Assembly (NCBI GenBank): GCA_013180625.2
Contig: SNVD02014758.1
Location: forward strand, 1 to 64,000
Reading direction: 5' to 3'
Source of the DNA: Boswellia sacra
Lineage: Eukaryota > Streptophyta > Magnoliopsida > Sapindales > Burseraceae
DNA: 64,000 bases
The first letter of the stretch is position 1. The number at the start of each line of letters is the position of its first letter. This document shows positions 1 to 10,889 of the stretch, piece after piece. The notes beneath the pieces were generated by a model. It did not search any database, was not told the origin of the DNA, and saw only the letters and a list, made by a program, of their open reading frames with translations. A program made the position numbers and the translations under genes.

Positions 1-495
1 TTTTTCTACTGCTTGATCAAGAAAAGACAACAAACCATCAAAAAAATTATTGACATTTAACAAACCAATGGGTTTCCGATGGATGTTTAGCTGTGCCTAA
101 GAGGTGATTTGAATATCTCCTCTAATGTACCATAACCACCGGGCAAAGCTATAAATGCATCGGACTTAACAACCATATGTGCAATACGCTCATGCATACT
201 AGAGACCTGTAACTCTTCCCGATTGTGTTGCCTACGATATCTCGTACAGCTAATGGTTTAGGGATAATGCCGAGAACTTTGCTCCCTCCTAGGGATGCAG
301 CTGTTGACACACACCCCATTAACCCAAGACTACCCCCTCCATAAATCAAATGAATACCCCTCGCAGCTAATGTCCTAACAAGATCAAGAGCTGCTGTTGT
401 AAACTCTCCATCTTTACCAAATTGCGATCCACAAAATACGCATATATTTTGGAATCGCCGAATTGGTGTTTTCTCTATTTCTAAAAGTGCTCTAA
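1..495 (-). pseudogene. LOG-like cytokinin riboside monophosphate phosphoribohydrolase, intronless pseudogene, cut by window edge
   Basis: Reading leftward from about 495, the translation follows the LOG family: a start-proximal ICVFCGS block (about 445), then YGGGSLGLMG (about 345-315), IIPKPL, and after a frame change the [10 protein letters not shown] phosphoribohydrolase signature (about 150-120), then [20 protein letters not shown] to the window edge. LOG enzymes release active cytokinin bases from nucleotide precursors in the cytosol. Three lesions are visible: a frameshift near 225, a second near 110, and a TAG where the family has Trp, near 100. No intron interrupts the ~165 codons, whereas plant LOG genes normally have several introns, so a retro-copied (processed) origin is inferred. 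The 3' end lies outside the window. Confidence 0.85.
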
Positions 496-628
496 ACTTG
501 TGTAAGACAATGATGCACGTTAGGTATTATGCGATTCAAGTGCAAGACAGGTTATAAAATGACATTTGAAAATATGCAGAATGGATATATACACACGTAA
601 AACTCTCAAATTTGACACATGGGGACAT

Positions 629-940
629 AATTTCGGTGGAGGTTGCTCGATGCAGATTTATCGCCCCAAAATTTGAAAAAATGAGATATGCTTTCGGCGA
701 GGTTTGACAAAACCTACACACTTGTCTCCCACGTGAAGCATGGAAAATGGAGATACACTTTCGGCGGGGGTTGACAAAACCCCCACATTTGTCTCCCACG
801 TGAGGCATAAAAAATGGAGATACACTTTCGGTGGAGGTTGACAAAACCTCCACACTTGTCTCCCACGTGTAGCATGAAAAGTAAAGATATACTTTCGACG
901 AAGGTTGACAAAACCTCCACACTTGTCTTCAACGTGTGCT
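629..940. repeat. 67-bp tandem repeat, four full units plus a degenerate one, each with a hairpin
   Basis: The anchor ctttcg recurs at 691, 758, 825 and 892, exactly 67 bp apart; a partial unit starts near 629. Every unit holds an inverted repeat around GACAA (for example GGAGGTT-GACAA-AACCTCC at about 833-851), followed about 12 bp later by TCCCACGTG (TTCAACGTG in the last unit). Open frames through this block are repeat artefacts of the array and not genes. Confidence 0.9.
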
Positions 941-964
941 TATATCATGGGGTAGTCATCTGGT

Positions 965-1125
965 TTGTCAAAAAGAAAACTTGAAATTAAAACAAACAAA
1001 ATCAACAAACAACAACACAAAAACAACATTGATAATCAGATCAAACGAAACAAGAAGAAAATAAAATTCGACAACAACAACACACATTCAAATATACAAG
1101 TAGTTGTGCTTGTGGCTCACATCTT
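965..1125. other. A-rich spacer, nothing recognised
   Basis: Adenine-rich sequence on the plus strand, dominated by short AAC/AAA runs. It has a short open frame of low complexity and no family resemblance. I see no gene here. Confidence 0.5.
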
Positions 1126-1129
1126 CCTC

Positions 1130-1716
1130 TGGTTTTACGTCCAGTAACGGCTGAAACGCCTTCTATGAGTCGGGGATTTGCTTCCCATCCAGTTTTCTTA
1201 TAAACTGGCAAACAGGGTCGTTTTTAGTCAGATTCCCTAGACATAACATTGCAATTCATCACGAAATTGTGTCCATAAATTAAGCAATTCACGCTGAACA
1301 AGTCCACAAGAATGTGACTCGAGAGTTAACAAAACAATATCCAGCGACTCATTACTCAAACCATTCTTAATAAATGAAAGTTTATCTTCTCTATTCCTGG
1401 ACGCAAAACCTAATGAACGACAAGTCTAGTTACAATTCCATCTAGCACATTTATAGCATACTTGTAACCTCTTCGCTCTTCGCCTCTTGGCGTAGTAGCT
1501 CTTTCCTGGACCAGGCATGTATTTTGCGAGATTAATGTCAGGCTCACCTGACAATCTCACCTTGGCTTCAATAAGCCACCGGATATCCGCAGGCACATTT
1601 AGGAGCATCAATGCCCAAAGTCTAGTCATCTGTACTTTATAAATTTTAAACACAGCATTTTGAGAAAGTGAAGGGAAATATTTATGAAGGTTCGATAGAA
1701 AGATATCAGCATCCAT
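1130..1716 (-). pseudogene. Decayed unrecognised coding sequence
   Basis: On the minus strand an open frame from 1716 to 1426 (96 codons) carries balanced amino-acid usage and a Cys-containing basic stretch (MPGPGKSYYAKRRRAKRLQV followed by CYKCARWNC). Past its stop codon the same frame continues coding-like to about 1230, and after one more frame change to about 1130 (QFIRKLDGKQIPDS). This pattern of a single frame broken by one stop and one frameshift suggests an old protein-coding gene rather than chance. I do not recognise the family. The Cys pairs could be part of a metal-binding site, but that is a guess. It lies between the LOG pseudogene and a gypsy fragment, so it could also be cargo of a repeat. 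Confidence 0.35.
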
Positions 1717-1719
1717 TGA

Positions 1720-2100
1720 AGAGGAGAAAAGGAGAGCTATTACCGATAATGCGATTGATTTTGTTTTTCTCCAAGATATGCACGTTTCAAACCTTTGAGC
1801 AATGACTTCAGCTCCCGTTTGGATGTTTCCTCAAGCTGTTGCACAAATGAGCTCAAAGTACAGAATAATCAAATTAAACAAAAAGAAGGAAAAGAAAAGA
1901 GCAGAAACGAAACTAAAGACACATAAAAGAGATAACAACACAATAGCAAACAAAAGTCAAAAACAAGTAAAAAATATAAAAACAAATAAGACAGATGGCA
2001 AAGAGAGATAAAACTTGATCAATTTGATGGCCTACGAAAGGAATCTCCTCGAGACACAAAAATCGATCATTATTACCTTATTTTATTTTTGTTTTCTTTT
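1720..2100. other. AT-rich non-coding stretch between relics
   Basis: A lysine-codon-rich plus-strand frame (1802-2011) is A-rich low-complexity sequence without family resemblance. It is probably part of the decayed gypsy element to the right or its flank. Confidence 0.4.
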
Positions 2101-2114
2101 TTTATATTTATTTT

Positions 2115-4319
2115 TCAAAAACATTGGGTTGCCTCCCAATAAGCGCTTGGTTTAACGTCCTCAGCCTGACATTGGTTTCATCATGGGAGGGTCCAATCTC
2201 TGCTGTGCTTCTCTAGTGGGCTTGGATCCTTCTTCCAACAAGAATTGGTGCATGCATATGGCTGGGCCTTGGATGTTAGCAATCGTGCACCCAATAGCTA
2301 TTGTTAGCAATCGTCCACCCAATAGCTATTTTGTGATCTGTAAGTATTCGGACGAGTTTCTCTTCTTGTATTCGTGCAAGGCCCATTTCCATTGTAACTC
2401 GCAAAGTATCATTCTCACCAAGAATCCATGATTCAAATGATCTGGAAGTGACTTAAGCTCCAAGGCAGGGGCTGTCATCACAGAAGGAAGAATTTTCTCA
2501 TTAGATAAAGGAAATTGAATGCACAAAACATCATACCTATTTATGGTTATAGCTATGGTCTCATCTAAGCTTGCCACAACTTTCTCCATTTCTTTGGACA
2601 CTTGTATCAAAATTTCTTGACTCCTTAGAATTTTCTGTCCCTATGTGCTCATTAATAGCTATATCCAATCCATTCTTGCGAGTTAACTCAAAACATTGTT
2701 GTGGCAAAGAATCAACAACGTCAACTGCAAAAACAGAATGTAAGTCACTAGAGTACCTTATTGCCTCAAAAATATTGAAACATATCACCTTGCCATCAAA
2801 CTCTATGATGAGAGTGTCATCACGAACATCAATCTTGGTTCTAATAGTTTTTGAGAATGGTCTCCCCATAAGAATCGGTGTTGGATTAGGAGATGTTTCA
2901 TCCTCTATTTCAAGAACATAAAAGTCTACTAGGAAAAGCAATTGATTCATCTGCACAAGCACATCTTCCACAACTCTTTTGGTATATGCATTATAACGAT
3001 CAGCAATTTGAATGGTAATACCAATTTCCGCAAAAGGTCCAAGATTTAAAGAAGCATAAATAGAATATGGCATGATGTTAATAGATGCTTCTAAATCTAA
3101 CATAACTCTTTCAAACATGGTTTAGCAATGGTGCATGGCATGGTGAACGTACCTAGATCTTTGCACTTTGGAGGAATTTTCCTTTGCAATACAGCTGAAA
3201 CATCTTCCCCCACACTTACTTTCTCATTTCTTTTTAACTTCTTTTGCTGGTGCATAACTCCTTGAAACATTTTGTATAACGAGGTACTTGTTCGATAGCA
3301 TCCAAAAGTGGTATACTCACCTCGATTTTGCGAAAAGTTTTCAGGATTTTCTGTTCTTGTTCCTCCTTCCTCGATTTTACAAATCTACTAGGAAAAGGTG
3401 GAGGAGAAACATATGAAGGAATGGGGGTTATAGGATTTACCTGAGAAGTCGGTGTTTTGTTCATGGTGGAAGTGGTGTCATCTTCTTCATCAGTTTGTGA
3501 TTTCTTTGACAGGACATCTAATTGCTCTTCATTTTGCAAAGTTATCGCACAAGAATTCTCTCTTGGATTGATCATCGTTTGACAAGATAATTCTTCTGAG
3601 CCTTGGCCCTCGAATTTGCTCATGCTAGTGGCCAATTGTCCCATGTGATTTGCCAGGTTTTGGATACTTGCCCCAGTTTCCTGCTGGAATTGCATTGTGT
3701 TAGTGGCAAGTGCATTAACAATATCTTCGAGAGACATACCTGAGTTTTTCGAAGCTGGTTGCGGTGCTGGATGTGGCATTGGTGGTGGTTGCATTTGAAA
3801 TGGTTGCTGCACTCTAGGTTGATTGAAACTTTGTGGCCGATTTGGTATCACATTTGGAGTGATTGGTTGATGATTCCAGTAACTGAAATTATGTTGATCT
3901 TCCCATCCAGCATTGTAAGTGCTAGAGAAAGGATCATACCATTGCCTCGTTTGTCCTGGAAATCCACCCATGGCATTGGCTTGTTCCATATATTCTTCTT
4001 GTAAAGTTGGATACATGTCGATTCGATGCTCCATCGTAGAATATATCCCACATTCATAAGATTTTTGCATATCTCCTACTGCCATGTTTTCCACAAGAGA
4101 GGTTAGCTCAGAAAGTTGTTGTTCAATGTTCGGAGTGCTTACCTCATTTACTCTCCATGGTACTTGTGGCTCAAATCCGCTACTGAATTGATAGAAGTTT
4201 ACTGCCATGTTGTCTAAAACACAAACAATCAGAAAAGAAAAACAAAGAAAATATGAATCAACAATGAAAACAAAATAACAAATCGATTAGAAAATCAATC
4301 CCCGGCAACGGCGCCAAAA
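2115..4319 (-). mobile_element. Ty3/gypsy (Athila-like) retrotransposon fragment: C-terminal gag, protease, primer-binding site
   Basis: Read leftward from the primer site: an open frame 4208-3234 (324 codons) matches the C-terminal gag of Athila-type elements, with a Gln/Pro-rich centre and an ending like LLDAIEQVPRY. Its zinc knuckle is degraded: the second and fourth ligand positions are Tyr instead of Cys (CGIYSTMEH). A second frame, 3118-2561, is a retropepsin-like domain with the active-site loop changed to DLEAS (Gly to Glu) and a downstream ILMGRPF block; coding-like sequence runs on to 2326. The N-terminal gag is missing, since only ~90 bp separate the primer site from the frame, and no reverse transcriptase or integrase is present. 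The junction near 2120-2160 (GGTTGCCTCCCAATAAGCGC) resembles sequence normally found far downstream in such elements. It is a deleted, non-autonomous copy. Confidence 0.8.
4299..4316 (-). other. Primer-binding site for tRNA-Asp
   Basis: The minus strand reads TGGCGCCGTTGCCGGGGA, complementary to the 3' end of plant tRNA-Asp(GTC), the usual primer of Athila-type gypsy elements. It fixes the inner edge of the 5' LTR at about 4319. Confidence 0.85.
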
Positions 4320-5280
4320 ACTTGATGCGTTCGAAACTAGCAAGTATACTAGTCGCACAAGTAATAAAGTGATGAGTGAGATATCGTTCCCACGAGGATT
4401 GATTCTAATTAAATTTGTTATTTTTCAGCAACAATAAACTAAATATGGGGGGTTTTGTTGAATGATTAATTAAACTGAATACGAAGGCAAATAAAGAATA
4501 ACACAACACAATATTAAATGAATTGAAAATTCAATGAGAGACACTTGGTTAAGGGTTCTTTCTCTGCCACAAGATATGAATTTGTGAATTAACATAGAAT
4601 TGTAATCCAATTACAGCATTGAAGTTATCAACCGTAGATAACAACAAGCTCTGTTATCCCAATCTTTCCTTACTTTGTTGTTAAATAAAACAAGCTCTTT
4701 ATTTAATCTCTATCCATTAAACAACCTAGAACAAGCTCTCTGAGTTTAATTCAATGGATGCATTATGATAAGAAAGATAGGTTGATCTAAGCAATAAACA
4801 CACAAGCTCGGATTATTTAACTTAGGTTATATTCTCCAATTGTAATCTCTGATCACAATTTTGCTACTAATGATTAGAAATTCAAGACAATTACGGATCA
4901 AGATTTCTAGTCTAGCAATAAATCACAACCAGATTATATTCAGTTGGCCACTCAAATACAATCAGCAAGCAATCATAAGCATTAAATATGGGAGAATACA
5001 AGCAACTTCAATTAGAGAATTGGATAACAATTCCTTACACAATCAAAAAGCAAAACCGAATCATTGTCAAGAAATGAGGCCTCAATTGCCTAGCTATATC
5101 CTGGCTAGAATCCATTTCAGGACAGATCTTAGCATACAAATTCAATGCTACACTCGTTTGTAAAATTCATCCATTTACTTAGTCTCAACACATGACTGTT
5201 TTAAATATGCTGAGAGAGAGCATACTCCTTTCTTCTGTTGTGTAGTGTGGTCTCCTTACCATTTTTCTTGAATGTGAATT
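4320..5280 (-). repeat. Probable 5' LTR of the gypsy element
   Basis: Non-coding sequence directly upstream (in element sense) of the tRNA-Asp primer site. Position relative to that site makes it LTR. Its outer edge is not clear; it meets family-U unit A at about 5280. No matching 3' LTR was seen in 1-2100. Confidence 0.55.
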
Positions 5281-6252
5281 CAGTACCATTTAGTTTGTCT
5301 ATCACAACCTGCACCCAATGTAGTAATATTGCAGTGGAAAAGAACTTGCCAAGGGAACACAGTTGTCACTATGCCGAAATCCTCCTTTAATCTTTATCTG
5401 ATCGAATACCTGAGGTACACAACAGACTAGTGAGTATGAAACTCAGTAAGCAGCTAGAATTATAAAACCTGGTGTAACACTCAAAATAAAACAATTAATG
5501 GTGATAACCATTTCAGAATATGACTACTATTCAATATTTATTCCATAAATCACTGATTACTGTTCATATCTTGGTATTCAAGCCACCAGTGCTCTGCTAA
5601 GAAAATCAGAACATTGATTTCACTGTTCAAGGAACGCGCCCCTATGCGAGGAAACTGGTACGACGATGCCAAGTTTCTGATTTCCAATCCGTTGCAAATT
5701 TCAGTTTTGCGCTCCTACGCCAAAGGAAAGGCACGTATGCACCAACTCTCTATTCTCTCTTACTTGAGTCGGTGCAAGTGGTGCTCTAGTGCGAAAAGTA
5801 TGGCGCAGCGATGCCAATTCTCTGCCTATATCTCTTTAGATCCGTTAAAGATGCACTCTTGTACCATTTAATTATGCTTCTACACCAACCCTGTATCATT
5901 GACCATATCCTAGACCAATTGCTCTCTTATCCAGTCACATTCCTAATTCCATAAATACCTGTCTATGGGTAATCAAGCATAGTTTTTCCATGTCAAAGCT
6001 CATCACATACACCCATTTACATGCACATGTCTCATTTACAATTAAACTTTTCACAAGTCTATCACATACTCATGTGCTCCCATAAACATATAAATCATTC
6101 ACACATGAGTTTCCATAAGCTAGCTACATTGTTCACATGGATACCCATTTCACATAATTTTGGAAGCTTCTACAGTACAGTCACAGACACTTAGGAACAA
6201 TGCTCTCTAATCAAGGTAGAACTTTCATTTCACAGTCAGCTCCCATATGTAG

Positions 6253-6665
6253 GCCTACCCATGAATCAGCTCAAGGCTAATCTGACAATCCGGGTGATAC
6301 CGGATCCATGCTACCAAATCTCGTCTAGAGAAATATATGGTCCAGACCTCCCCTCAAGCCATGGGGATACGGAACAGTATAGATACATTCAGAGGCCTAC
6401 CCATGAAATAGCTCAAGGCTAGTCTGACAATCTGGGTGATGCCGGGCCCATGCTACCGAATCTCATCTAGAAAAACACATGGTCCAGACCTCCCCTCAAG
6501 CCATGGGAGTACGTAACAGTACGGATACATTCAGATGCCTACACTTGAAATAGCTCAAGACTAGTCTGACAATCCGGGTGATACCGGACCCATGCTACCG
6601 AATCTCGTCTAGAGAAACACATGGTCCAGACCTCCCCTCAAGCTATGAGAGCTAAATATCCTAAG
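6253..6665. repeat. 142-bp tandem repeat, nearly three units, in unit A
   Basis: The marker gcctac recurs at 6253, 6395 and 6537 (period 142). Units share a ctgacaatccgggtgatacc block and a cagacctcccctcaagc block. Found only in copy A. Confidence 0.9.
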
Positions 6666-6679
6666 TTGTGGCATGCCAC

Positions 6680-6915
6680 TCACATATCAATTTTCACATT
6701 CAGTCACATAAGTGAAGCTCTATATTAAGCTTTCACTCACATATCACATTTCATATTTCAGTCACATAAGTGAAGCTCTATATTAAGCTTTCACTCGCAT
6801 ATCACGTTTCACATTTCAATCACATAAGTGAAGCTCTATATTAAGCTTTCACTCACATATCACATTTCACATTTCGATCACATAAGTGAAGCTTTATATT
6901 AAGCTTCTAACCCAA
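6680..6915. repeat. 58-bp tandem repeat, four units, in unit A
   Basis: cacataagtg occurs at 6705, 6763, 6821 and 6879, exactly 58 bp apart. Each unit carries atattaagctttcactc and a TATA-like stretch. Confidence 0.92.
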
Positions 6916-9227
6916 TCACAACTTGTCACAATTTATTCACTTTAATGCTAGCATTTAACAGTATCACATTTCACATTCGTCATTCAATATATTCCCATAG
7001 GCTTTGCATGTAATTTCAAATTCATAACACATCACATAGTGATGCATGCCTTCACACACCAAAATATTGTCGTTCGCTTTCATAATTGAGGTTCTACGTA
7101 GGCTTCTCACTAATCACATATGCATTCATAAATACAATAAGTCTACATATCTCATAAACACTTATGGATGTGCACAATCCACACATTGGCATCATTCTTA
7201 CACACATAGAAACCTATTGACTTCTTTATCAGTGTCAACCCTTCCATTACTCTTCGGTATATTTCAAACATATCGTTACACAACTATGTCCATGTACAAC
7301 TGGTCTCATTCATTTCCCAGTCATACATATTCAGGGAACTCTAATACACATAGTATTTCATAGACATTCATTTGTCATGCCATCCACATGAGGAATTAGT
7401 ATCCTAGAACGTTTGACATGTATTTCATTCTTCATATATACACATAGTTTCATTGGCAATATTATTCAAGCCATATCACAACAAATTCACATATATGATG
7501 GCACATTCACATTTTTATATCTCACACACATAGAAGTTACACCAACATGTCAATCACCTACACATCAAAGTGTGTGAAATTACACATTTCATAAATAACT
7601 ATAAACCCCAATCAAATCATTTCCTATATCAAGGTCCATGTATTCATGGCCCCATACACATTCCATCCACACAACTCACATATATTCACAATCACAATCA
7701 CAATCATTAAATACATTTCATTAATAGTTAACGTCTGTTGTGTCCTCAGAAGGGTCTAGCTACTTACCTGATTAGCCTCGCCTCTTAATTTCGTTGTCCT
7801 GTATTTCTTGACAAGTGGTTGTTTAAAGTTCATTTCTTCTTCTTCTCCTTCCTCTCTGATAACCATTGCCATAGTCATGACACACTTATTAGTGTCCATT
7901 TAGAAGTTATTAAATCCCTTATAGGTTAACAACAATTCACCCAACCAATAACATCATTTATTAAACTCTATCACACACACATATTGGTTGGATTATTATA
8001 ATAAGAGGTTATTCATTTCCAATCATCACCAAACTTCATGGAACTCAAATAGACATACATATTATGTTCCACGAGTTTTATTGAGTCAAAATAAAGTCAT
8101 ATACCCCTTGAAAATCCTTAATTTCATTCACACAGCAAATCTGTCTATAAACCTCTCAACTAAACAGTGAAACTTTGAAGAATTTTATAAAATTATACAA
8201 TAATCAAATGTCTACCAAACTTTGCAGTCCAAAACTAGATACATATAAGAGTCATTCCACCAAAAATCATGATTTTCAAAGGAGTTTAAGGCAGTCAAAC
8301 GGAATTTATTTCACATACTTTGTTCTGGAACTTAACATTTACAGTTCTTTAAGTCCAGATTTAAAAAATCATAAAATTCATACATAACTCCAAAAACCAT
8401 GAAAATTTACAGTCTAACAGAAAACATACCCAAGGGTTTTTATATTAAAAATCATGAAATTTTACAAAGATTGTCCCCCTCAAATGGAGTTCATTCCCGC
8501 TGCCCTGTTTTAAAACAGGGGAATTCTCAATTTCAAACCAGAATTTCAAAAATTCATTACAATTCACACACTACGAATTTTTGAGTGTTTCAAAATTATA
8601 CAAACTCCTTGAGATGTCTAGTTTATCATATAAAAAGTTCACAGTTAGCAAACAACCATGGAATTTATAAGAAATTTCGGACTAACCCCTGTTCAGCAAA
8701 AAGGCTTTGCAGGAATTTCACTCAATCATGTTTCCTAACTTCCCAAACATCATCCCTTCTCCTTCAATATACCATAACACATATAATATCATGTTTTCTA
8801 ACATGTAACATGATGTATATAACATAAATATAAGATTAATCATAGTAGAATCTAATATTTTTCTTATAGAATTTCATGACTAGGCTCTAAAGGAAGAAGG
8901 AGAAGATGAATTTACCTTAATTTTCTTCTAGCTTATTCAATTTTCCTTGAATTCCACAAGTGAAGAAAGCAAATTGAGAGAAAGAGAGAGGGCTGGAAAC
9001 GTTTTTGTAGAGACAAGAAAGAAAATGAAATTTTCTAGAATTCTCTCACATTTATATAGATAAGGATTTGGTGAAATTTCATATAAGCCCTCCATTTTTC
9101 AATTCTTTTGAAGTCACCCTATCATAATTTTTAATTTGCTTTATCACCCTTACAATTATACAAAAGTACTAATAATTTAGATGCTTAAACACATGATAAT
9201 TGTGGTTACACATACTAGGGTGTTACA

Positions 9228-9700
9228 TTGTCTGCTACCTTTTTGCAAAGTTTTCTTGCAGGACACTGAATACACAACACAAAGATATGCATTATAAATC
9301 AATTGGCTGCATTCTGCTCCTCCGGAGCTGCGCTAGTCCTGCTAATTAATAAAACATCAAACATTTTGGCAGCTACACCGGCATACCCATGGACTAGTCA
9401 GGAATAGATTTTATTCAGGAGATCCTTCTCATAGCCCCCCCTAAGTTGTTCGTTTTTCAATTGGGTACTTTCTGCGGAAACCCTGTGGCTTAGGCTCAGC
9501 TACACACCATAAACCATATCTAATATACTACGGCAGTTACCTTAATGAGTTTCGTTGAATGGGTTTATTAAAAAAGTCATAGAACTCAGATTCATCTCTG
9601 CTTGGGACAAATGAAAGTCTAAATACAAATTAAAGTTACAACAAAGAAGTTACTGCTTATTTGATCTAAAAGATGAACATCCTATTTTTTTGATATTGCG
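9228..9700. other. Non-coding flank, nothing recognised
   Basis: Sequence right of unit A. Short open stretches on the minus strand show no recognisable family and I see no other structure. Confidence 0.4.
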
Positions 9701-10860
9701 ACATGGGAGAGATTCTTACTTATTAATATTTAATGTGGGAATAGTACCCCCTGAGGTAAGGGGCGACACCTTTTTTTCCCTGGGTTTTTCATAATTGCAA
9801 TTTCCACCCTGATTTCAATTTGAAAGTTTGAAACCTTCAATTAAACAGTATAAGGGCAAAATCGGGAGCAAATTTACATCGATAAAAATAATCCAACAAA
9901 AGTTATAAAAAGTCAGCTCACAAATAACATCGGGTTAACCTAACTACAGAAACCCATCTTCACTTTCACCTTCACACAACTTCACGATCATCGTTCCTTC
10001 GCCATCACCGTAGCCTCAACATCACTAGCGTCTCACCATTATCGGCCCTTCACCATCATCAAATCCCCTCCTCCACTACCACACCCCGAACCCCAAACAC
10101 TGCAGCCATCAACCACCACACCCTTAGTTTTTCTAAGAACAAATATCCAAGATCCAATCAAAATCAGAATATCATAAGAACTGAAACTTATTTCAATCAC
10201 TATTCACATAAATATGCACAACAAGCGGAGAGTGAAATGGTTTAATGTAATATTACACGTTGAAAGTGCCGGGGAATTTATTGGTGGTTGCACAGACGGC
10301 AGATTCGAGATCGAATCTGGATGAATCGGGAGCCTGTTGAGAAGCTGCGGCATAGGAGTTCCAATCGGCAAGCAGAGACGACAGGTTCGGTATTTGGTCT
10401 TCATTTAAGGAGGTGCTGCTTGGACCTCCCGAGGACCATGCTTGTGTTGTTTCTACATTTTCATTTACGCCGAAGATTTCTGCATTTAATTGCTTTTGTG
10501 GAGGTGGAGATTACGTGGCCGGCTTGTGTAGATGGTGTCAAAGCTTGGTGGTGGTTTGGTTTTTTGTGAGTGATTTTAGTATATATTTTTAATTTTGTAA
10601 AGATGGAAGATGGAAGAAGGAAGACGATGGAAGAAAAAAGGAAGACGATGGAGTTGATTTGTGAATTTTAAATATAAAATTTATTAATTATTTATTTAAT
10701 TAAAAAATTAAAATAAATTATTTGTTTTATATTGTCTAAAGTTACAACTTGTATATTACTATTTTATCCTTCGAACAACTGTTAAAAGGGTATTTGAGTC
10801 ACACTCAACTTGTATATATTTTCTAAAGTTACAACTCATATATTACCATTAAGGGAACAT
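9700..10860. mobile_element. Possible gene-fragment-carrying DNA element
   Basis: The left side has GTACCCCCTGAGGTAAGG (about 9750), a type of motif often seen at plant MULE ends, and the right side (10740-10850) has a region whose reverse complement reads CCCTTTTAACAGTTG. Between them lies the coding-like fragment at 10258-10480. I could not align clean terminal inverted repeats or a target duplication, so this is only a hypothesis. Confidence 0.2.
10258..10480 (-). pseudogene. Unrecognised C-terminal coding fragment
   Basis: The minus strand is open from about 10491 to a TAA at about 10258, without an ATG. Composition is strongly protein-like: rich in Ser, Asn, Asp and Ala, with stretches such as NEDQIPNLSSLLADWNSY and ending CATTNKFPGTFNV. 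A stop codon lies just upstream in the same frame. The pattern resembles the acidic, Ser-rich tail of a transcription factor or similar protein, but I do not recognise it. No partner exon was found nearby, so a captured or truncated fragment is likely. Confidence 0.3.
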
Positions 10861-10889
10861 ATATGTCCCGTGAGGTAACTTGCAAAGGC

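Larger units (their letters stand above)
5280..9227 (-). mobile_element. Family-U LTR-like unit, copy A (solo LTR or non-autonomous element)
   Basis: On the minus strand the unit starts TGTAACACCCTAG at 9227 and runs leftward to a tail (about 5450-5280) that is clearly related to the tail of unit C (54440-54600): both hold a ctgcttactgagttt-like block followed by a GTTGTGT motif and a ggaggattt motif. No protein domain is seen in nearly 4 kb. It contains the two tandem arrays listed separately and, like B and C, an AGGTAAGTA(A)GCTAGAC block (near 7760) that looks like a splice donor. Long non-coding units with TG...CA ends fit the long LTRs of some gypsy lineages or a LARD-type element. The left boundary is unresolved because of the neighbouring gypsy LTR. 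Confidence 0.6.

Noticed and set aside
536..932. Overlapping minus-strand open frames with repeated MWRFCQP-like segments
   Set aside because: They are translations of the 67-bp tandem array in several frames; the period is not a multiple of three.
5473..5480. TGTAACAC as the left terminus of unit A
   Set aside because: Sequence related to the tail of unit C continues leftward past it to about 5280, and no target duplication fits, so it is internal coincidence.
7046..8827. Several open frames in unit A
   Set aside because: Short, AT-rich, no family likeness, inside a non-coding repeat unit.
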